From an uncultured Helcococcus sp. (GTDB lineage Bacteria > Bacillota > Clostridia > Tissierellales > Peptoniphilaceae): 25,005 nt of DNA. Made by a program: the position numbers and the translations under genes. Of the stretch, positions 7,985 through 16,763 are shown one piece after another; position 1 is the stretch's first letter, and each line of letters begins with the position of its first letter. Where the stretch lies: contig CAMXYZ010000008.1 of the NCBI GenBank assembly GCA_947253305.1, forward strand, positions 1 to 25,005. Direction: 5' to 3'. The notes beneath the pieces were generated by a model, which saw only the letters and a program-made list of their open reading frames with translations, made no database searches and was not told the DNA's origin.

Positions 7985-8610
7985 TGAATGAAATACAGTA
8001 TGCAATATCTATATTATTTATTTTAACAACACATGAATTTGCTCATGCTATAGTTGCTTATTGGAATGGTGATGATACTGCTAAAAATGAAGGCCGATTG
8101 ACATTAAACCCTCTAAAACATCTAGATCCAATAGGTACCTTATCTATGTTTTTATTTAATTTTGGATGGGCTAAGCCTGTGCCAATTAATCCTTATAAAT
8201 TCAAGAATAAAAGATTAGGCATGTTTACTGTCGCAATCGCTGGTATAGCTATTAATATATTAACTGCATTTTTTGCTATTCTAATACTTACATATTTTAA
8301 TATTAATTTTAATAGTGATTTTACTAGTGATGGAATAGTATTTAGTTTAGTATTTTATATATCCTTATATGGAATTGTATTTGCTATATTTAATCTTATA
8401 CCAATACCACCATTAGATGGTTCTAAAGTTATTGCGAGCTTTTTGGGGCCAAAGTTTAGTAAGTTTATATATAAATATGAAAAATATTTTTATTTCCTGC
8501 TCTTAATATTAATTTTTACTGGTGTTGTAAATAAATTTTTATCACCAGCTGTAAATTATGTACTTGACTTGTTTATTAGAATTTCAAGTGATTTATGGAT
8601 GAAGATATGA
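7984..8610 (+). CDS. Site-2-protease family membrane metalloprotease (M50)
   Basis: A 208-aa polytopic membrane protein with the zinc-binding HEFAH (H17, E18, H21) in the first transmembrane helix and a third likely ligand D145 in IPIPPLDGSKV. Between them are GRLTLNPLKHLDPIGT and a hydrophobic segment starting near residue 80. These features place it in the YwhC-like bacterial group of the M50 family, which cuts membrane-embedded substrates. Its substrate is unknown. There is no PDZ domain. It begins within the nudF stop codon and overlaps scpA by 16 bases, so it is part of the same transcript. Linkage of this protease to scpA-scpB is common in Firmicutes. Confidence 0.92.
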   Translation: MNEIQYAISILFILTTHEFAHAIVAYWNGDDTAKNEGRLTLNPLKHLDPIGTLSMFLFNFGWAKPVPINPYKFKNKRLGMFTVAIAGIAINILTAFFAILILTYFNINFNSDFTSDGIVFSLVFYISLYGIVFAIFNLIPIPPLDGSKVIASFLGPKFSKFIYKYEKYFYFLLLILIFTGVVNKFLSPAVNYVLDLFIRISSDLWMKI

Positions 8611-9335
8611 TTAATGTTTCAACAGGAGAGTTTTACGGCCCATTTGATCTCTTATTAGATTTAATAAAAAAATCTAAATATGATATCTATGATGTCAAAA
8701 TATCTGAGATAACCAACGAATATATCAATTCAATAAATGAAATGGATATACCTGCAGATGAAACTGCAGATTTTATATTGATTGCGACTCAATTGCTTTA
8801 TCTGAAAACTAAATCTTTAATTAAGGATACAAGTGAAGAAGATGAAGATGATGAATTCTTAATCTCAGAAGATGAACTAATAAGAAGACTTACAGAATAT
8901 AAAAAGATTAAATCTTTGATACCTTATTTAAGAGAAAAAGAATTTGAAGGATTAAAAAAACATACAAAACTTCAGGAAGATTTATCAAAATATGCAGAGA
9001 AAGAAAAAGACTTTGTCTATGATGTACAGAAATTAAAAGAGCAAATTGAACTTTTAATTAATAAGTATTTAAATGAAGATAATTTTGAAGTAGATAATAT
9101 TCTAGATATACAAGAATACTCATTAGAAGAATATAATGCTAATATTAAATTGAAATTGATCAAAGAAAAGATACTAAGTATCACAAATATGTTAAAAAAT
9201 GTTGAATCAAAAGCTGAAGCTATTATCATATTCTTATCAATATTAGAGTTATCAAAAAATAATAGTCTTAATATTATTCAAGATACAGATTCATTAGAGA
9301 TTACAGTAGAACTTAAAGAGGAATTAAATGAATAA
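8595..9335 (+). CDS. scpA: Segregation and condensation protein A
   Basis: ScpA is the kleisin that bridges the heads of the SMC dimer in the bacterial condensin complex. The 246-aa protein begins with the family signature FYGPFDLLLDLIKKSKYDIY and continues with ISEITNEYI and ADFILIATQLLYLKTKSL. A charged linker (about 75-150) precedes a C-terminal winged-helix region. Two starts are possible: ATG 8595, or ATG 8607, which would give an N-terminus closer to homologues. It overlaps scpB by 8 bases, consistent with stoichiometric synthesis of the two partners. Confidence 0.95.
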   Translation: MDEDMINVSTGEFYGPFDLLLDLIKKSKYDIYDVKISEITNEYINSINEMDIPADETADFILIATQLLYLKTKSLIKDTSEEDEDDEFLISEDELIRRLTEYKKIKSLIPYLREKEFEGLKKHTKLQEDLSKYAEKEKDFVYDVQKLKEQIELLINKYLNEDNFEVDNILDIQEYSLEEYNANIKLKLIKEKILSITNMLKNVESKAEAIIIFLSILELSKNNSLNIIQDTDSLEITVELKEELNE

Positions 9336-9876
9336 AAGAGAATTAAAATCAATAATTGAATCAATTTTATTTGTATGGTCTGAGCCTATACATATTGATG
9401 AATTATCGAAAATACTCGATGTAAATAAAAAAACGATAAGAGAATTAATATGTGAAATGCAAGATGAAATTGATCATTATAGAAGAGGTATAATAATAAA
9501 TAATTATGATGATTATTTGCAATTATCTACAAGGATTGATCACGATGAATATATATCAAAGCTTATAAAATCTAGCAAAAGAAGAATTTCAAATTCATCA
9601 ATGGAAGTATTGGCAATTATAGCATATAATCAACCTATAACTAGAATTGAAATTGATAATATAAGAGGTGTTAAATCTTTTAGTTCAATTGAAACTCTTA
9701 AAACTCGAAATCTTATTGAGGAAGTTGGTAAATTAGATACTATTGGTAAGCCGATACTATATGGAACAACTGTAGATTTCTTAAAATCTTTTAATTTAAA
9801 TAGTTTGGAAGATTTACCAGAGATTGAAGATATTCATACTTTAGAAGATATATTGGATGATGATAATGAGGATTAA
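9328..9876 (+). CDS. scpB: Segregation and condensation protein B
   Basis: ScpB dimers bind ScpA and regulate SMC-ScpAB condensin. The 182-aa protein has two winged-helix domains (about 1-80 and 85-160). The second contains LAIIAYNQPITRIEIDNIRG and the closing motif GKPILYGTTVDFLKSFNL, both diagnostic. The tail is strongly acidic. ATG 9328 follows GAGG inside scpA. The end overlaps the start of rluB. Confidence 0.96.
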   Translation: MNKRELKSIIESILFVWSEPIHIDELSKILDVNKKTIRELICEMQDEIDHYRRGIIINNYDDYLQLSTRIDHDEYISKLIKSSKRRISNSSMEVLAIIAYNQPITRIEIDNIRGVKSFSSIETLKTRNLIEEVGKLDTIGKPILYGTTVDFLKSFNLNSLEDLPEIEDIHTLEDILDDDNED

Positions 9877-10558
9877 TAAATTCTTATCTAGAGCAGGTAT
9901 TGCCTCTAGAAGAAATGCAGAACAATTAGTTTTAGACAAAAGAATTAAAGTAAATTCGAAGATTATGACTGATTTAGCTTATAAAGTTGATATAAAAAAT
10001 GATATAGTAGAATTTGACAATAATATAGTAAGTATAGTAGAAGAAAAATATTATTTAATGTTAAATAAACCAGTAGATTATACTTCTACTAATAAATCTC
10101 AGTTCGGTGAAAAAATAATATATGATTTAATTGATATTGACACAAAATTGTTTTCGATTGGTAGATTGGATAAAGATAGTAGGGGATTAATACTAATTAC
10201 TAATGATGGTGATCTGTACAACAATTTAATTCATCCTCGAAGTGAAATCTTTAAAGAATATAAGGTTAAAATTAATATGCCGTTAAAATCCAATGATAAA
10301 CTTAAATTAGAAAATGGTGTTGACATTGGTGGTTATATAACAAATAAATCAATTATAAAATATATTGAAGAAGATGAGATATTAGTAAAAATTAACGAAG
10401 GTAAAAATAGACAAATTAGAAGAATGTTCGCTTCTTTAGATTATGATGTATTAGATTTAAATAGACTTGCAATCGGTAATCTAAGATTGGGAGATTTGCC
10501 AATCGGTGAATATAGAAAATTAACAGTTAAAGAAATTGAATATTTAAAAAGTATTTGA
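9866..10558 (+). CDS. rluB: rRNA pseudouridine synthase, RluB type
   Basis: The enzyme isomerises uridine in 23S rRNA near the peptidyl transferase centre. The N-terminal S4 RNA-binding domain reads MRINKFLSRAGIASRRNAEQL. The catalytic domain has GRLDKDSRGLILITNDGDL with the catalytic D102, and NEGKNRQIRRMF near the C-terminus. These define the RsuA/RluB/RluE/RluF group. RluB is preferred because it follows scpA-scpB, as in Bacillus. The start chosen is ATG 9866, which fits the S4 domain. ATG codons at 9857 and 9860 are alternatives. It overlaps scpB by 11 bases. Confidence 0.93.
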   Translation: MRINKFLSRAGIASRRNAEQLVLDKRIKVNSKIMTDLAYKVDIKNDIVEFDNNIVSIVEEKYYLMLNKPVDYTSTNKSQFGEKIIYDLIDIDTKLFSIGRLDKDSRGLILITNDGDLYNNLIHPRSEIFKEYKVKINMPLKSNDKLKLENGVDIGGYITNKSIIKYIEEDEILVKINEGKNRQIRRMFASLDYDVLDLNRLAIGNLRLGDLPIGEYRKLTVKEIEYLKSI

Positions 10559-10574
10559 TATAAGGAGTTATTAT

Positions 10575-11228
10575 ATGAATATTTCAATAGCTATTGATGG
10601 TCCAGCCGGAGCAGGTAAGAGTACTATTTCAAAGCTTTTGGCAGATAAAATAAATTTTAATTATTTGGATACAGGAGCGATGTATAGAGCGTACACATAT
10701 TACTATTTATCAAATGGCATTGATGTAGAAAATGAAGAAGAAATAAATAATAATATAAAAAATATTAATTTATCTATAGAAGATAGTAAATTTTTCTTAA
10801 ATGGTAAAGATGTAAGCAAAGAAATTAGATCTCAAGAAGTAACTAAAAATGTATCTTTAGTTTCATCATATATAAAAGTTAGAGAAAATCTAGTTAAATC
10901 ACAACAATCAATAGCATCCAAATCTAATATAATACTAGATGGTAGAGATATTGGTTCTAATGTGTTAAAAGATGCGGATATGAAATTTTTCTTAACTGCT
11001 AGTCCAGAAGTTAGAGCGAAAAGAAGAATGGATCAAAATAACGATAATACAATGACTTATGAGGAAACTTTAGCCGATATAAATCGTAGGGATCACTTCG
11101 ACAGCAATAGAAAGATATCTCCATTAGTAATTGCTGACGATGCAATAATTATAGATAGTTCAGACTTAAATATAGAAGAAGTTGTAGATGTAATGATATC
11201 TTATTTGGAGAAAAATCATGTTATATAA
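10575..11228 (+). CDS. cmk: Cytidylate kinase
   Basis: Cmk phosphorylates CMP and dCMP using ATP. The 217-aa protein has the P-loop DGPAGAGKST (G9-K15), the CMP-binding LDTGAMYRA, GRDIGSNVLKDADMKFFLTA and RAKRRMDQ. It has the NMP-binding insert typical of bacterial Cmk. ATG 10575 follows AAGGAG (10562-10567) with good spacing. It overlaps plsC by 11 bases; cmk-plsC followed by an S1 gene is a familiar Firmicute order. Confidence 0.97.
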   Translation: MNISIAIDGPAGAGKSTISKLLADKINFNYLDTGAMYRAYTYYYLSNGIDVENEEEINNNIKNINLSIEDSKFFLNGKDVSKEIRSQEVTKNVSLVSSYIKVRENLVKSQQSIASKSNIILDGRDIGSNVLKDADMKFFLTASPEVRAKRRMDQNNDNTMTYEETLADINRRDHFDSNRKISPLVIADDAIIIDSSDLNIEEVVDVMISYLEKNHVI

Positions 11229-11793
11229 GATTCTAAAGATTATTCTTTATCCAATATTTAAATTAATATTTTTATTTAAAGTTAAAGATAGGCCAAAGCA
11301 TATACCAGAAAAAAATTTAATAATATGTGCAAATCATAAGAGTTTATTAGATCCAATACTGTTAGCATTAGCAAGTAAAAGGGAAATAAATTTCATGGCT
11401 AAAAAAGAATTATATAATAATAAATTTTTTGGATATATTCTTAGAAAATTATATGCTTTCCCAGTTGATAGAGGAAATAATGATATTGATGCTGTCAGAC
11501 AATCAATTAAAGTACTAAAACAAGATAAATTATTAGGTATATTTCCTGAGGGAACAAGAGTTAAAGACTCAGAAATTTCTAGAGAAAATTTCAAAGATGG
11601 GGTTGCACTAATTGCTACAAAAACTAATTCAAATATATTGCCTGTAAGAATTAGAGGTAAATATGGTTTATTTAGTAGAGTAACAGTAGAATTTAAAGAT
11701 ATAATTAAAGTTGAAGATTTTGATAGTACTAATAAAAAAAATTTATACCAGAATATAATGGACGAAGTTTATGATTCAATATATGGTAATTAG
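11218..11793 (+). CDS. plsC: 1-acyl-sn-glycerol-3-phosphate acyltransferase
   Basis: PlsC transfers an acyl chain to lysophosphatidic acid to make phosphatidic acid at the membrane. The 191-aa protein has an N-terminal hydrophobic anchor (about 3-21), the catalytic NHKSLLD motif (H40, D45), FPVDRGNND (81-89), FPEGTR (109-114) and ILPVRI. ATG 11218 follows GGAG inside cmk. In many relatives ispH, often fused to S1, lies between plsC and the S1 gene; here only a terminator and promoter region separates them. Confidence 0.95.
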   Translation: MLYKILKIILYPIFKLIFLFKVKDRPKHIPEKNLIICANHKSLLDPILLALASKREINFMAKKELYNNKFFGYILRKLYAFPVDRGNNDIDAVRQSIKVLKQDKLLGIFPEGTRVKDSEISRENFKDGVALIATKTNSNILPVRIRGKYGLFSRVTVEFKDIIKVEDFDSTNKKNLYQNIMDEVYDSIYGN

Positions 11794-11851
11794 ATAAAAT
11801 GTTACAAATAGTTAACAAAAAATCTTAAACTTGTGATTATTGATATTATAT

Positions 11852-11881
11852 ATCAACATTTATCAAATAATGTTGATTTTT
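11852..11881 (+). terminator. Intrinsic terminator after plsC
   Basis: A 9-bp perfect stem ATCAACATT / AATGTTGAT (11852-11860 and 11869-11877) with an 8-nt loop leads into TTTTT, with a second T-run a few bases later. It ends the long operon that reaches plsC. Confidence 0.75.
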
Positions 11882-11893
11882 ATCATTTTTTAA

Positions 11894-11932
11894 TATAATA
11901 TATATAGTATATATATATGACCTTGGTCATAT
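11894..11932 (+). promoter_or_regulatory. S1 promoter region with 18-bp palindrome
   Basis: A TATAAT (11894-11899) and a following run of alternating TA provide candidate -10 boxes, without a clear -35. Downstream, ATATGACC (11915-11922) and GGTCATAT (11925-11932) form a perfect 8-bp inverted repeat around TT, ending six bases before the S1 Shine-Dalgarno AGGAGG (11939-11944). The two-base centre points to a protein operator. Confidence 0.45.
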
Positions 11933-11955
11933 GGAATTAGGAGGAAGTCAAGTAA

Positions 11956-13167
11956 ATGGACAAATTAAGTAACGAAGAATTTATGGAACAGGTAGAAGAG
12001 AGCATGGTAAAGATTTACCCTAAGGATATAGTTAAGGGTACAGTTATCAATGTTAAGGAAGACGAAGTATTTGTTGATATCAAATACCGTGCTGACGGAA
12101 TTATCAAACAAGATGAAATGTCAGAAGAAGAAGCAGCAGATCCAACAAAAGCTTTCAAAGTAGGTGATGAAATTGATGTTTATGTTATCAAACTATCAGA
12201 TGGTGACGGTAATGTAACATTATCAACAAGTAGAGTTGAAGGATTAAAAAATTGGAAGAAACTAATTGAAGCTTTTGAAAATAATGAAACTGTAAAGGCA
12301 TCAGTTAAAGGTTCTAATACAGGTGGATTAGTTGTTAAAGTAATGGGCATTAATGGTTTTATTCCAGCTTCTCAAATAACTACTTACTTTGTAAAGAATT
12401 TCAAACAATTTGAAGGACAAGAATTAGATACTAAAATCTTAAGTATCGATGAAAAGAAAAAGAGAGTTGTACTATCTAGTCGTGTGCTATTAGAAGAAAA
12501 ACTTGACAGCGTATGGGAAACTTTAGTACCTGATGCAGAAGTAAAAGGTAAAGTTGTAAGAATGGTTGACTTCGGAGCATTCGTAGACTTAGGTGGAGTT
12601 GACGGATTAATACATATTTCAGATATATCTTGGGATAGAATTGAAAAACCTTCAGATGTTTTAGAAATTGGACAAGAAGTTGTAGTTAAAATTCTAAAAG
12701 CTAATAGAGAAAAGAATAGAGTATCTCTAGGATTAAAACAATTAACAGAAAAACCATTTGATAAATTCGTTCAAAATCATAAAGTAGGCGATGTTGTTGA
12801 AGGTGAAGTTGTTAACTTATTAGAATTTGGTGCATTTTTAAGCTTAGAAGAAGGTGTAGAAGGATTAGTACATGTATCACAAATTAGTAATGAGCATGTT
12901 GAAAAACCTTCAGATGTGCTAAATATTGGTGATAAATTAGAAGTTAAAATCTTAGAAATAGATCCTGAAGCACAAAGAATTTCATTAAGTAAAAGAGCTC
13001 TAATGGAACCAATTAAAACAGTTAGAGAAAGATCAGAAGTTCTAGAAAACAAGGAAAAGAAAGAAAGAAAACCTAAAGTAGAAAAAACACAATCTACAGA
13101 TACAGAAGAAAATTCTTTCGGTTCAAATCTTGGAGACTTACTAGATGATCTTAAACTAGAAGATTAA
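11956..13167 (+). CDS. rpsA: Ribosomal protein S1 homologue, four S1 domains
   Basis: The 403-aa protein has four OB-fold S1 domains at about 22-93, 110-175, 194-262 and 278-348. The last two are the most typical: VRMVDFGAFVDLGGVDGLIH and LLEFGAFLSLEEGVEGLVH. A charged tail rich in Lys and Glu follows. S1 brings mRNA to the 30S subunit; four-domain Gram-positive forms are shorter than the six-domain E. coli protein, and how essential they are differs between species. AGGAGG lies 11 bases before ATG 11956, slightly far. More C-ending codons than its neighbours suggest high expression. It is a single-gene unit between two terminators and is not fused to IspH. Confidence 0.93.
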   Translation: MDKLSNEEFMEQVEESMVKIYPKDIVKGTVINVKEDEVFVDIKYRADGIIKQDEMSEEEAADPTKAFKVGDEIDVYVIKLSDGDGNVTLSTSRVEGLKNWKKLIEAFENNETVKASVKGSNTGGLVVKVMGINGFIPASQITTYFVKNFKQFEGQELDTKILSIDEKKKRVVLSSRVLLEEKLDSVWETLVPDAEVKGKVVRMVDFGAFVDLGGVDGLIHISDISWDRIEKPSDVLEIGQEVVVKILKANREKNRVSLGLKQLTEKPFDKFVQNHKVGDVVEGEVVNLLEFGAFLSLEEGVEGLVHVSQISNEHVEKPSDVLNIGDKLEVKILEIDPEAQRISLSKRALMEPIKTVRERSEVLENKEKKERKPKVEKTQSTDTEENSFGSNLGDLLDDLKLED

Positions 13168-13183
13168 TTAAAGAATTATTAAG

Positions 13184-13212
13184 ATTGGGGGATTTATTCC
13201 CTCAATTTTTTT
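13184..13212 (+). terminator. Intrinsic terminator after S1
   Basis: ATTGGGGGA (13184-13192) pairs with TCCCTCAAT (13198-13206) with one G-T pair around a TTTAT loop, followed by seven T residues. This is the most GC-rich stem in the window. Confidence 0.92.
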
Positions 13213-13234
13213 AATTTATAGATAGGGGGTTTAA

Positions 13235-14164
13235 ATGAGACAATTAGTAAAAAATAAAAAAATGGCATATTTAATTTCAATATTTTGTATGTTCTTGTGG
13301 GGATCTGCATTTCCTACAGTTAAATTAACTTATGCAGAATTAGGTATTCAATCACAAAATTATTTTTCAATGATATTTGTTGCTGGACTTAGATTTTTTA
13401 TAGCCGGAATTATAGTATTAATAATGATGTTGATATTTGATAGAGATAATATTAAACAATTAAAAACTGAGTTTCCATACTTATTAGTATTATCTATGTT
13501 TGTTATATCTCTAGGTTATTTCTTCTTTTATATTGGAACAGGTAATACTAGTGGAATGCAAGCTTCTATAATATCAGCTTCTTCTACTTTTCTAGTAGTT
13601 ATATTTTCTCATTTTCTATTACATGATGAGAAATTTAATAAATACAAATTAATAGCAATTATATTAGGTTTAACTGGTACAATAATAGCCAATCTTAATA
13701 AGGAATTAAATTTTAATTTCTCAATAATTGGAGAAGGATTTATGTTTATAAATTCAATATTAATGGCCTGCGGGACAATTTTCATCAAAAAAAGAGGTAA
13801 AAACGTATCTGCATTTGCAAATTCTTCAGGTCAATTATTATATGGATCAATTCCTTTAATATTAATAGGTTATTTTGGGATGGATACACCACTTGTATTC
13901 ACATTTAAATCAATTCTGTTAATTTTCTATGGAGGAATAATATCTTCTGTGGCTTTTGTTCTATGGTATTTTGTACTTAAGGAATATAAAGCATCAGAAA
14001 TAGCATTCTTAAGATTATTTATACCTTTCTTTGGTACATTTTTAAGTGCAGTAGTATTAGGAGAACAATTGAATTACGCTATAATTATTGGCCTTATATT
14101 TGTTATAATTGGTATAATAATAGTAAATAAATCAAATGATATTAAGGTGAGAAATGAAAACTAA
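13235..14164 (+). CDS. DMT-superfamily permease (two EamA domains)
   Basis: A 309-aa membrane protein with about ten hydrophobic helices arranged as two EamA repeats. The first repeat begins AYLISIFCMFLWGSAFPTVK, and the second includes VAFVLWYFVLKEYKASEIAF and ends in IIGLIFVIIGIIIVNKS. Members export or import small metabolites; the substrate cannot be read from the sequence. ATG 13235 follows AGGGGG (13224-13229). It overlaps mutS by 11 bases, so mismatch repair genes depend on this transcript. In many relatives miaB, not a permease, lies before mutS. Confidence 0.9.
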   Translation: MRQLVKNKKMAYLISIFCMFLWGSAFPTVKLTYAELGIQSQNYFSMIFVAGLRFFIAGIIVLIMMLIFDRDNIKQLKTEFPYLLVLSMFVISLGYFFFYIGTGNTSGMQASIISASSTFLVVIFSHFLLHDEKFNKYKLIAIILGLTGTIIANLNKELNFNFSIIGEGFMFINSILMACGTIFIKKRGKNVSAFANSSGQLLYGSIPLILIGYFGMDTPLVFTFKSILLIFYGGIISSVAFVLWYFVLKEYKASEIAFLRLFIPFFGTFLSAVVLGEQLNYAIIIGLIFVIIGIIIVNKSNDIKVRNEN

Positions 14165-16763
14165 AGATGTAGATAAAAGTAAATTAACACCAATGATGAA
14201 GCAATATATTGAAATAAAAGAGAAGAATCCCGATCTAATTTTATTCTATAGATTAGGTGATTTTTACGAGCTCTTTTTTGAAGATGCTCTCATTGCTTCA
14301 AAAGAATTGGAATTAGTTTTAACTGGCAGAGATTGTGGACTAGAAGAAAGAGCACCTATGGCAGGAGTACCACATCACTCTGCAAATACATATATGAATA
14401 GAATGGTTGAGAGAGGATATAAGATTGCAATTGTCGAACAAATCGAAGATCCTAAATTTGCTAAGGGTTTAGTTGAAAGAGCAATTGTACAAATAGTTTC
14501 GCCAGGTACCATCTTAGATTTAGAAGGTAGAGATAAATCTAATAATTTCTTATTGTCTATTTATCATTCTAATGATTCCTTCGGCTTATCATATATAGAT
14601 ATAAGTACTGGGGAATTCAATACAACAGAAGTCCTTAACTCAAATAATATTGAAAAAGATCTTATAGATTTTATAGTAAAAGTTAATCCGAAGGAAATAA
14701 TCTTGAATAAAAATATTAATTTTAAATCTTTCAATGATTATATTAATCAAAATAATATAGTATTAACCTATATAGAAGGCAACGATCAAAATATTAAAAT
14801 CGCTAATCAAAATTTAAGAAAGAAAATTAGATTTTATAGTGAAGATAAATTTAAGGATAAAATATTTTCAATCATATCTTCTTCAATGCTTTTAGACTAT
14901 GTATATCTATATAGAAAAGAAAGATTGAATCATATAGATAGCATCGAATATATCGAAAGTACTAATTATATGAAGATTGACGCAAATACAAGAGAGAATT
15001 TAGAAATACACAAAAACTTAAATGACGATAAAATAAATAATTCATTAATTAAAGTTATAGATAAAGCAAGTACTGCTATGGGTTCAAGAAAGATAAATTC
15101 ATGGCTTGAATTTCCATTAATTGATAAGAAAAAAATTAATGAAAGATTAGATATAGTTGATTTTTTAGTAGTAAATAATGAAATAAGATTAAATTTAGAG
15201 AAAGCTTTAGGAAATATATATGATCTTGAAAGAATACTTTCTAAGATATCTTATCAAAGTGCAAATACTAGAGATTTATTAGTATTAAAAAATTCACTAG
15301 AATACTTACCAGAATTTAAAGCAATCCTTGATAAATCAAATAGTAAAGAATTAAAAAATTTCGCATATAAATTTGATGATTTAGAAGATTTGTATAAATT
15401 GATTGAAGATTCAATAAAGGAAGATTCACCATTAACAATTACTGAGGGAAATATAATTAAGGATGGTTTTAGCAAAGAATTAGATAAGCTAAAAAAAGAT
15501 AGTATAGAAGGTTCTAAAGAACTTCTAGAGTATGAGAAATCGGAGAGAGAAAGAACTGGACTTAATAAGTTAAAGGTAGCTTATAATAAGAATTCTGGAT
15601 ATTATATTGAGTTAACTAAGTCATTAATTGACAAGGCACCAGATAATTATATTAGGAGACAGACATTAAAAAATTCTGAAAGATATACGACCGATGAATT
15701 AAATATAATAGCTGAGAAAATTTTAAGTTCTAAAGATGAAACTGTAGATTTAGAATATAAGATATTTACTGAAATTAGAGATACTATTTCAGATAATGCT
15801 TATAGAATAAAGCAGTCTACAGATATAATTTCTACCATTGATGCATTAAATTCATTCGCTAAAATTGCCAGTGATTATAATTATACTCGTCCAATTTTTA
15901 ATAATGATAATTATATCTATATTAAAGACGGTCGACATGCCGTTGTTGAATCGACAATAGGAAGACATGATTTTATTGCTAATGATACATTGATAGGTAA
16001 AGATAATAAAATTATTCAAATTATTACCGGACCAAACATGGCTGGTAAATCTACTTATATGAGACAGGTAGCATTAATTATACTATTATCCCAAATAGGT
16101 TCATTCGTTCCTGCTAAGGCTGCAGATTTGTCAATTTCTGACGCTATATTTACAAGAATAGGCGCTTCAGATAATCTAGCTAAAGGTGATTCTACTTTTA
16201 TGGTAGAGATGAAAGAAATGTCAAATATTATAAAAAATGCAAATGAAAATAGCTTTGTAATCCTTGATGAAGTTGGGCGTGGTACTGGAACAGATGATGG
16301 ATATAGTATTGCTAAGTCTATAGTAGAATATATGAGCAAAAATAATAAATCAAAAACTTTATTTGCTACTCATTATCACGAATTGACAAATCTTTCAGAA
16401 TATTTAGATAATGTTGAAAATTTTAAGATTGAGATTGAAGAAGACAATGATGAAATAATATTTTTAAGAAAAATTGTTAGAGGCAAGACAGATAAATCTT
16501 ATGGCATTGAAGTTGCTAAATTATCAGGACTACCAGATGAGATAATATTCAGGGCAAATGCTATTTTGCAGTCAATAGATACTGATAAGAGCTACAATAA
16601 TAAAAATCAAGTTGATAATATAATTAATAGTTCAAATAATATTCAAAAAGATATCATATTAAAAGAATTAAAAGCTATAGATATTAATAATTTAACACCG
16701 ATGGATGCACTAGATCTATTAAGTAGATTTAAAAATAAAGCAGAGGATATTAGTGATGATTAA
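14154..16763 (+). CDS. mutS: DNA mismatch repair protein MutS
   Basis: MutS recognises mismatches and recruits MutL. The 869-aa protein starts its mismatch-binding domain with GDFYELFFEDA; the mismatch-wedging Phe-X-Glu is F37-Y38-E39. Connector, lever and clamp regions follow. The ATPase has Walker A GPNMAGKS (626-633), the signature-like KGDSTFMVEMKEM, Walker B VILDEVGRGTGTDDG (D705-E706) and TLFATHYHEL. The C-terminal part includes SYGIEVAKLSGLPDEII and a probable tetramerisation region. All key residues are present, so it should be active. ATG 14154 lies inside the permease gene behind AAGGTG. Its end overlaps mutL. Confidence 0.97.
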   Translation: MKTKDVDKSKLTPMMKQYIEIKEKNPDLILFYRLGDFYELFFEDALIASKELELVLTGRDCGLEERAPMAGVPHHSANTYMNRMVERGYKIAIVEQIEDPKFAKGLVERAIVQIVSPGTILDLEGRDKSNNFLLSIYHSNDSFGLSYIDISTGEFNTTEVLNSNNIEKDLIDFIVKVNPKEIILNKNINFKSFNDYINQNNIVLTYIEGNDQNIKIANQNLRKKIRFYSEDKFKDKIFSIISSSMLLDYVYLYRKERLNHIDSIEYIESTNYMKIDANTRENLEIHKNLNDDKINNSLIKVIDKASTAMGSRKINSWLEFPLIDKKKINERLDIVDFLVVNNEIRLNLEKALGNIYDLERILSKISYQSANTRDLLVLKNSLEYLPEFKAILDKSNSKELKNFAYKFDDLEDLYKLIEDSIKEDSPLTITEGNIIKDGFSKELDKLKKDSIEGSKELLEYEKSERERTGLNKLKVAYNKNSGYYIELTKSLIDKAPDNYIRRQTLKNSERYTTDELNIIAEKILSSKDETVDLEYKIFTEIRDTISDNAYRIKQSTDIISTIDALNSFAKIASDYNYTRPIFNNDNYIYIKDGRHAVVESTIGRHDFIANDTLIGKDNKIIQIITGPNMAGKSTYMRQVALIILLSQIGSFVPAKAADLSISDAIFTRIGASDNLAKGDSTFMVEMKEMSNIIKNANENSFVILDEVGRGTGTDDGYSIAKSIVEYMSKNNKSKTLFATHYHELTNLSEYLDNVENFKIEIEEDNDEIIFLRKIVRGKTDKSYGIEVAKLSGLPDEIIFRANAILQSIDTDKSYNNKNQVDNIINSSNNIQKDIILKELKAIDINNLTPMDALDLLSRFKNKAEDISDD

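Noticed and set aside
16055..16339. Minus-strand open frame of 94 codons opposite mutS
   Set aside because: It lies wholly over the conserved MutS ATPase, shows no family motif, and is explained by codon bias on the other strand.
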